Below, one piece after another: positions 1 to 7,029 of a DNA stretch of 7,029 nt. Positions within the stretch are counted from its first letter, which is position 1, and every line of letters starts with the position of its first letter. The position numbers were made by a program, and so were the translations under genes. This stretch comes from an uncultured Fidelibacterota bacterium (GTDB lineage Bacteria > Fidelibacterota > Marinisomatia > Marinisomatales > TCS55). Below the pieces are notes generated by a model. The model was not told the DNA's origin and ran no database searches. It saw nothing but the letters and a program-made list of their open reading frames with translations. The stretch spans positions 1 through 7,029 of the forward strand of contig CAJWGZ010000053.1 of NCBI GenBank assembly GCA_913041075.1, given 5' to 3'.

Positions 1-913
1 GGCCATTAGCACATTTTATCACTGTAGTAACTATATCGCCTAATTTGAAGTCTATAGCTGCATTGGGATGATCAGGACCACTGTGATCCACAATAAACTG
101 ATGCAGTCCGCGTGTTTGCGTTGCTGTAGATGTCAAATGGACCATCCGATTACCGCGATTAATATCCAGCATAGTGCTTACCGGCCCAAGTCCGTGGGTG
201 GGATATAGGTCACCGTTACGACTTACACTATGATTTGTACGCCATTTCGCTTCACTATAACCTTTTTCACCGAATTCCACACCACCACCATATGGTTTTA
301 TGCCGTCATTAAATTTTACTTTCCGTAAATCATGTTGGTACCCCCCCTGACAGTGCAATAATTCACCAAAAAGACCTTTACGCGCCATATTCAATACTGC
401 CATGATGTCACGGCGATAGCACACATTTTCCATGATCATACAGAACCTGCCAGTTTTTTCGGAAGTATTCACCAGATCCCAGCAATCTGCAACCGTAAGA
501 GCTGCAGGTACTTCTGTACCAACATGCTTTCCTGCTTTCATGGCTGCTATGGCCATAGGATGGTGCCATTCCCATGGGGTTGCTATATATACACCATCCA
601 AATCCTCATTCTTCAACATATTTCGAAAATCTTCATCGCCTTTATTATATACTTTTGGTTCAGGATGCCCTGCTTTTTTTAGTACTGTTAAGGCCTTGTT
701 TATCATGCCATCATCAATATCGCAGATAGCAGGAATATCCACATCCTGTCTGTGCGTCGTTAAGTTCATCATACCCTGTCCTCGCAGGCCAGTGCCAATA
801 AAACCAACCCGCAGTCGGCTTTTGGTAACAGGAAATGAAAATAATTTGCTGGGATATATCGCTGCACCTGAGCTCAATAAGGAGCTCATAAGTAAAAATT
901 CTCGGCGCTTCAT
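1..913 (-). CDS. GH109 family glycosidase (Gfo/Idh/MocA fold), probable alpha-N-acetylgalactosaminidase, 3' end cut off
   Basis: Reading the minus strand from the ATG at 913-911 gives 304 codons with no stop before the window edge. GH109 enzymes are usually about 440-470 residues, so roughly the last third is missing. They hydrolyse alpha-linked N-acetylgalactosamine by a redox-elimination mechanism with tightly bound NAD. Seen here: a Tat-like leader MKRREFLL followed by a short hydrophobic stretch (about 7-20); a Rossmann nucleotide-binding GTGLRG (40-45); CDID (64-67); ATPWEWHH (111-118); GKHVGTEVPAA (128-138); ENVCYRRD (162-169); GGYQHDLR (190-197); WRTNH (224-228); YPTHGLGP (237-244). 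From memory of the Elizabethkingia NagA structure, E162, Y192, R225, Y237 and H240 fall at the sugar-contacting positions. Tat export would fit a protein that folds around its cofactor in the cytoplasm. The first ATG is chosen because it keeps the twin-arginine motif; the internal ATG at codon 9 would lose it. No Shine-Dalgarno is visible. Family call is strong; the exact substrate is less certain because GH109 members vary. Confidence 0.9.
   Translation of the reverse strand, partial: MKRREFLLMSSLLSSGAAIYPSKLFSFPVTKSRLRVGFIGTGLRGQGMMNLTTHRQDVDIPAICDIDDGMINKALTVLKKAGHPEPKVYNKGDEDFRNMLKNEDLDGVYIATPWEWHHPMAIAAMKAGKHVGTEVPAALTVADCWDLVNTSEKTGRFCMIMENVCYRRDIMAVLNMARKGLFGELLHCQGGYQHDLRKVKFNDGIKPYGGGVEFGEKGYSEAKWRTNHSVSRNGDLYPTHGLGPVSTMLDINRGNRMVHLTSTATQTRGLHQFIVDHSGPDHPNAAIDFKLGDIVTTVIKCANG
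869..888. repeat. Short perfect inverted repeat inside the GH109 leader-coding region
   Basis: TGAGCTC and GAGCTCA form a 7-base perfect inverted repeat around a 6-base loop, 25 to 44 bases downstream of the first base of the GH109 start codon. It encodes part of the Tat leader (Ser-Ser-Leu-Leu-Ser-Ser), so repeated Ser-Ser codons alone may explain it. A weak mRNA hairpin is possible; there is no U-tract, so it is not a terminator. Confidence 0.35.
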
Positions 914-947
914 AATATTATTTATTGTTTACTGATAATGGCCATGT

Positions 948-2576
948 TCAGCCTGCAGCCCAAGTTAAAACCAAATAAATGGCTACAGTAGCGCCAAAAA
1001 TTCCAACCGATACTTTCTTTGCCATAGGCCAGGGCGTCATATCTACAGGCGCAGGTGTCTTTTCCTCACTAACGGCAATTTCTTCTTTTGTTTTGGGCGC
1101 TAGATGACCAATGATCAGCATAACACCAATGGAAGCCAGGAAACTAATAAAATAACCATGCAGCCAATGCAGATCACCATCGGTGTTAGCAAAAAATGGG
1201 ATTACATCTTTTATATTTACAAAGGTAAAGAATGAATAAAATGAAATACCTACAATCATCCCAATCTTTGCTGCCAGAGCAGGTACATGTTTTGTAGTTA
1301 TTCCCAAAAGGAATATTCCTATGATTGGAACACTGTAGAGACCATTAACCTTTTGTAAATATTGAAATATGGATTCCATCTGGGCCAATTGTGGTGCAAG
1401 AAGAATAGAAGCCACGGCTAGTAGTATACCAAAATACTTTCCGATTTTTACAGTCTCTTCACCAGAAGCAGAAGGATTGATATAGCCGCGATAAAATTGT
1501 AGGGAAAAAAGTGTGGAAGCGCTATTCAACGCACTATTAAAGGAACTTAAAATGGAACCAACCAGCACCGCAGCAAATAGACCCAAAGACCAATCCGGTA
1601 GTACATGGCGTACGACAGCGCCATAAACCTGATCCTGTTTACCAATATTCAAATCTGGCATATGAAGGGCAATTATTCCTGGCAAACATAACATAATTGG
1701 GCCCAATAATTTCATGCCTGAAGCAAAAAGGACACCCTTTTGGCCCTCCGCTAGACTACGGGCAGCCATGGCCCGTTGTACAATTACCTGATTTGTGGAC
1801 CAGTAAAAAACTTGGATAAACATCATTCCCGTAAATAAAGTTGGCCAGGGGACAGTAACTGTTTTACCATCTATATTTTCTTGAGCAAGAACTGCCAGAT
1901 ATTGCGGATTATCCCGGCCAAGAGTTGCCAAACCCTCGAAAAATGATCCTCCACCCAAAGCAGCTAACGCAAGAAATGGGATTGCCAAACCACCGATAAG
2001 CAGACCGATCCCATTCAAGGTATCACTCACTGCAACAGATTTTAATCCACCAAAAATTGCATAGGAACTACCCAAAACACCAATGATAGCAACAACAATA
2101 TAAAGGGGCATATTCAACCCGAACATAGTTATTAATGCCAGGGATCCAGTATACAAGACCACCGGCAATAAAACTGTTACATATCCAAATAGAAACAGAC
2201 CTGAAACCATTGAGCGGGTTGTTTTATCAAAACGTTTTTCCAGGAACGCAGGAGTTGTTGTAAAGCCGCTAGCCAGATATGTTGGTAGAAACACCAGTGC
2301 CGTAGCGATCATGGCAAATGCGGCCAAAGCTTCCCAAGCCACACCAACCAAAGCTTTATCCCCAAAAACATCACCGTTCAAACCCACTAATTGCTCAGTG
2401 GATAAATTAGTAAGTAATAATGAACCAGCAACCATTGGCCAGGTTAAGGCCCGGCCACCAGTAAAATATTCTTCCGTTGCACTCTTGCTTTTCTTCATTC
2501 GTCCGACAAAGACGTAAGTAAAAACTGCGACTGCCGCCGTAGCTGTAATGAAAGATACTATAGAGATAGTATTCAC
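948..2576 (-). CDS. Solute:sodium symporter, SGLT/YidK-type sugar transporter
   Basis: A 542-residue inner-membrane protein of the SSS (SLC5) family, which couples sodium entry to uptake of sugars or other small solutes. Hydrophobic segments run from residue 5 to about 490 in the usual LeuT-fold pattern. A charged linker follows (about 494-520, with KTKEE and SEEK), then a final segment at 521-541. TNLSTEQLVGLNG (56-68) is the TM1 signature of the YidK/SGLT branch. SILSSFNSALNS (341-352) carries the paired serines S344 and S345 that match the sodium-site serines of vSGLT. The galactose contacts of vSGLT are mostly kept: N57, Q62, E82, Y258 (inner gate), K289 and Q408, mapped from memory. Two contacts differ (Q255 for Asn, A85 for Ser). 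The start is GTG at 2576-2574, set by a GGAG nine bases upstream; no ATG lies nearby in frame. It begins 21 bases after the beta-galactosidase stop and ends 34 bases before GH109. A galactose-type substrate is inferred; family membership is certain. Confidence 0.95.
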   Translation of the reverse strand: MNTISIVSFITATAAVAVFTYVFVGRMKKSKSATEEYFTGGRALTWPMVAGSLLLTNLSTEQLVGLNGDVFGDKALVGVAWEALAAFAMIATALVFLPTYLASGFTTTPAFLEKRFDKTTRSMVSGLFLFGYVTVLLPVVLYTGSLALITMFGLNMPLYIVVAIIGVLGSSYAIFGGLKSVAVSDTLNGIGLLIGGLAIPFLALAALGGGSFFEGLATLGRDNPQYLAVLAQENIDGKTVTVPWPTLFTGMMFIQVFYWSTNQVIVQRAMAARSLAEGQKGVLFASGMKLLGPIMLCLPGIIALHMPDLNIGKQDQVYGAVVRHVLPDWSLGLFAAVLVGSILSSFNSALNSASTLFSLQFYRGYINPSASGEETVKIGKYFGILLAVASILLAPQLAQMESIFQYLQKVNGLYSVPIIGIFLLGITTKHVPALAAKIGMIVGISFYSFFTFVNIKDVIPFFANTDGDLHWLHGYFISFLASIGVMLIIGHLAPKTKEEIAVSEEKTPAPVDMTPWPMAKKVSVGIFGATVAIYLVLTWAAG

Positions 2577-2585
2577 AATATGTTA

Positions 2586-2589
2586 CTCC
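2586..2589 (-). promoter_or_regulatory. Shine-Dalgarno that fixes the GTG start of the symporter gene
   Basis: On the minus strand the 21-base gap after the beta-galactosidase stop reads TTGGAGTAACATATT and then GTG. GGAG sits nine bases before the GTG, a normal spacing. It is the only clear ribosome binding site in the window and supports the non-ATG start. Confidence 0.7.
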
Positions 2590-2597
2590 AATTCACT

Positions 2598-5780
<3,183 letters not shown>

Positions 5781-7029
5781 TTAGTTGAAATTATCTTGCA
5801 TTAATAACTTATTTAAAGTTCCAACCAATTGATCAGCATTATCATTGGTAAACACCATTGGTGGTTTGATTTTCAGAACATTATGGTCTGGACCATCGGT
5901 GCTTATAAGTATTCCATGATCTTTCATATCATTCGCTATTTTTTCCGCCTCATCACTTGCAGGAGTCAGTTTTTCAGGGTCTTTTATCAATTCAATACCT
6001 AAAAATAGACCACGTCCCCGCACATCACCAATAATATTATGCTTTTGTTTCAAATCATTTAATTGGTCCATTAAATACGCACCCACCCGAAACGCGTTTG
6101 CTTGTAATTTTTCTTCTTCTATTACCTGCAGCACGGCTCGACCGACAGCGCAAGATACAGGGTTTCCTCCAAAAGAATTAAAGTATTCCATACCATTATT
6201 AAATGTATCAGCAATTTCTTTTGTTGTCACCACTGCAGATATTGGATGGCCGTTACCCATGGGCTTCCCCATTGTTACAATATCTGGTCGTGCATTCTCT
6301 GATTCGAAACCCCAAAAATGGGACCCTACCCTGCCAAAACCAATCTGCACTTCATCAGCAATGTATAAGCCACCTGCTTGCTGTACTTTTGTACTAGCTG
6401 CAGCTAAAAACCCTTCCGGAAAAAAGATCTGGCCACCACAGCCCAATATTGCCTCGGCAATAAAAGCCGAAACCTGTTTATTATCATCGTGTAAAGCATC
6501 AAGGATTTGCTGGACACAATCAGCATATTTTAAACCAATATCACCAGCATTGGACCTGTATTTTCCCCGATATGGATCTGGCATTGGGATCTGGTGCACA
6601 AAGTCTGGTGATCCTGCACCGCCCGGTCCATCAAATTTATACGGACTTACTTCAATTGTGGCCTTTGTATGACCATGGTAGGCACCTGCAATCACAATTT
6701 TTTGATTGCTGCCAGTATAATTCCTGGCCATACGCAAGGCCAGATCATTGCTTTCGCTCCCTGAATTGGTGAAATAACAAACATCCAGTTTCGCTGGTAA
6801 TTTTTTAGTCAACTCTTCAGCATAATTAACAATATTGTCATGGATATACCTGGTATTGGTGTTCAATAACCTATTTTGTTCATCCAGGGCCGCAAGAACA
6901 CGAGGATGACAATGACCTACATGACTGATATTATTCACTGCATCAAGATATTGTTTGCCATCGCTGGCATATAAATACTGTCCTTTTCCTTTTACGATAT
7001 GCAATGGTTCATGATAAGAAAGACTAAAA
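5781..7029 (-). CDS. Class III PLP-dependent aminotransferase-fold enzyme, ethanolamine-phosphate phospho-lyase-like, 5' end cut off
   Basis: The frame is open to the window edge, giving 415 residues plus a TAA at 5783-5781. A TTG at 7004 could be taken as a start, but eight codons before it still read FSLSYHEP and run into LHIVKGKGQYLY, the usual opening of this family's catalytic domain, so the true start lies outside the window. Numbering from that TTG: NNISHVGHCHP (24-34); NSGSESNDLAL (80-90), which holds the PLP phosphate; AYHGHT (108-113), with the aromatic residue that stacks on the cofactor; ADEVQIGFGR (216-225), where D217 contacts the ring nitrogen; TMGKPMGNGHP (244-254), where K247 is the Schiff-base lysine; FGGNPVSCA (278-286); and ISTDGPDHN (367-375). 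The pattern resembles human AGXT2L proteins, which are phospho-lyases rather than transaminases (phosphoethanolamine to acetaldehyde, ammonia and phosphate). Bacterial relatives sometimes carry N-terminal phosphotransferase and M23 peptidase-like domains; the cut hides whether that holds here. It is the first gene seen in the operon. Fold certain; substrate uncertain. Confidence 0.93.
   Translation of the reverse strand, partial: FSLSYHEPLHIVKGKGQYLYASDGKQYLDAVNNISHVGHCHPRVLAALDEQNRLLNTNTRYIHDNIVNYAEELTKKLPAKLDVCYFTNSGSESNDLALRMARNYTGSNQKIVIAGAYHGHTKATIEVSPYKFDGPGGAGSPDFVHQIPMPDPYRGKYRSNAGDIGLKYADCVQQILDALHDDNKQVSAFIAEAILGCGGQIFFPEGFLAAASTKVQQAGGLYIADEVQIGFGRVGSHFWGFESENARPDIVTMGKPMGNGHPISAVVTTKEIADTFNNGMEYFNSFGGNPVSCAVGRAVLQVIEEEKLQANAFRVGAYLMDQLNDLKQKHNIIGDVRGRGLFLGIELIKDPEKLTPASDEAEKIANDMKDHGILISTDGPDHNVLKIKPPMVFTNDNADQLVGTLNKLLMQDNFN

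Noticed and set aside
432..935. Open frame of 167 codons on the plus strand
   Set aside because: It is antisense to the start of the GH109 gene, which has a strong family match on the minus strand; its own translation has no recognisable domain.
938..945. ATGGCCAT palindrome in the gap between the symporter and GH109 genes
   Set aside because: An 8-base palindrome is too short for an operator or terminator call, it does not extend further, and no U-tract follows.
914..947. Possible promoter ahead of GH109
   Set aside because: The 34-base gap is AT-rich but shows neither a sigma-70 -35/-10 pair nor a Bacteroidota-type TTTG / TAnnTTTG arrangement; the gene most likely depends on operon read-through.
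6259..6672. Open frame of 137 codons on the plus strand
   Set aside because: It is antisense to the conserved PLP-binding core of the aminotransferase and has a low-complexity Cys/Pro/Ser-rich composition typical of a shadow frame.

Overview
The window looks like part of a bacterial chromosome. It holds four genes, all on the minus strand and packed head to tail with gaps of only 6, 21 and 34 bases, so they read as one operon transcribed from high to low coordinates. Both ends are cut: the first gene of the transcript (aminotransferase) runs off the right edge at its 5' side, and the last gene (GH109) runs off the left edge at its 3' side. The DNA is visibly AT-rich. Two starts have AT-rich leaders without a Shine-Dalgarno motif, and the protein repertoire (Tat-exported GH109, exported LacZ-type GH2, YidK/SGLT-type sodium symporter) is typical of the Bacteroidota and wider FCB group (Ignavibacteria, Marinimicrobia and relatives). 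One gene does have a good Shine-Dalgarno, and no SusC/SusD pair is visible, so the phylum is an inference and not fixed.

Layout in transcription order: (1) 7029-5781, a class III PLP-dependent aminotransferase-fold enzyme closest in pattern to the ethanolamine-phosphate / 5-phosphohydroxylysine phospho-lyase (AGXT2L) branch; (2) 5774-2598, a full-length LacZ-type GH2 beta-galactosidase with an N-terminal membrane anchor; (3) 2576-948, a solute:sodium symporter of the SGLT/YidK type with a GTG start; (4) 913-1, a Tat-targeted Gfo/Idh/MocA-fold protein with the hallmarks of GH109 alpha-N-acetylgalactosaminidase.

Genes 2 to 4 make a coherent sugar-scavenging set. An exported beta-galactosidase would remove beta-linked galactose, an exported NAD-dependent alpha-N-acetylgalactosaminidase would remove alpha-linked GalNAc, and a sodium symporter that keeps most of the vSGLT galactose-binding residues would import the released sugar. 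Together they could take apart a Gal-beta-GalNAc-alpha unit such as the mucin-type core 1 O-glycan. This is inference from family membership. The link to the aminotransferase is unexplained and is the least ordinary feature. I see no RNA gene, mobile element, CRISPR array, transcription terminator or recognisable promoter, and no clear sign of a wholly new system. No stretch longer than 34 bases lacks a gene.
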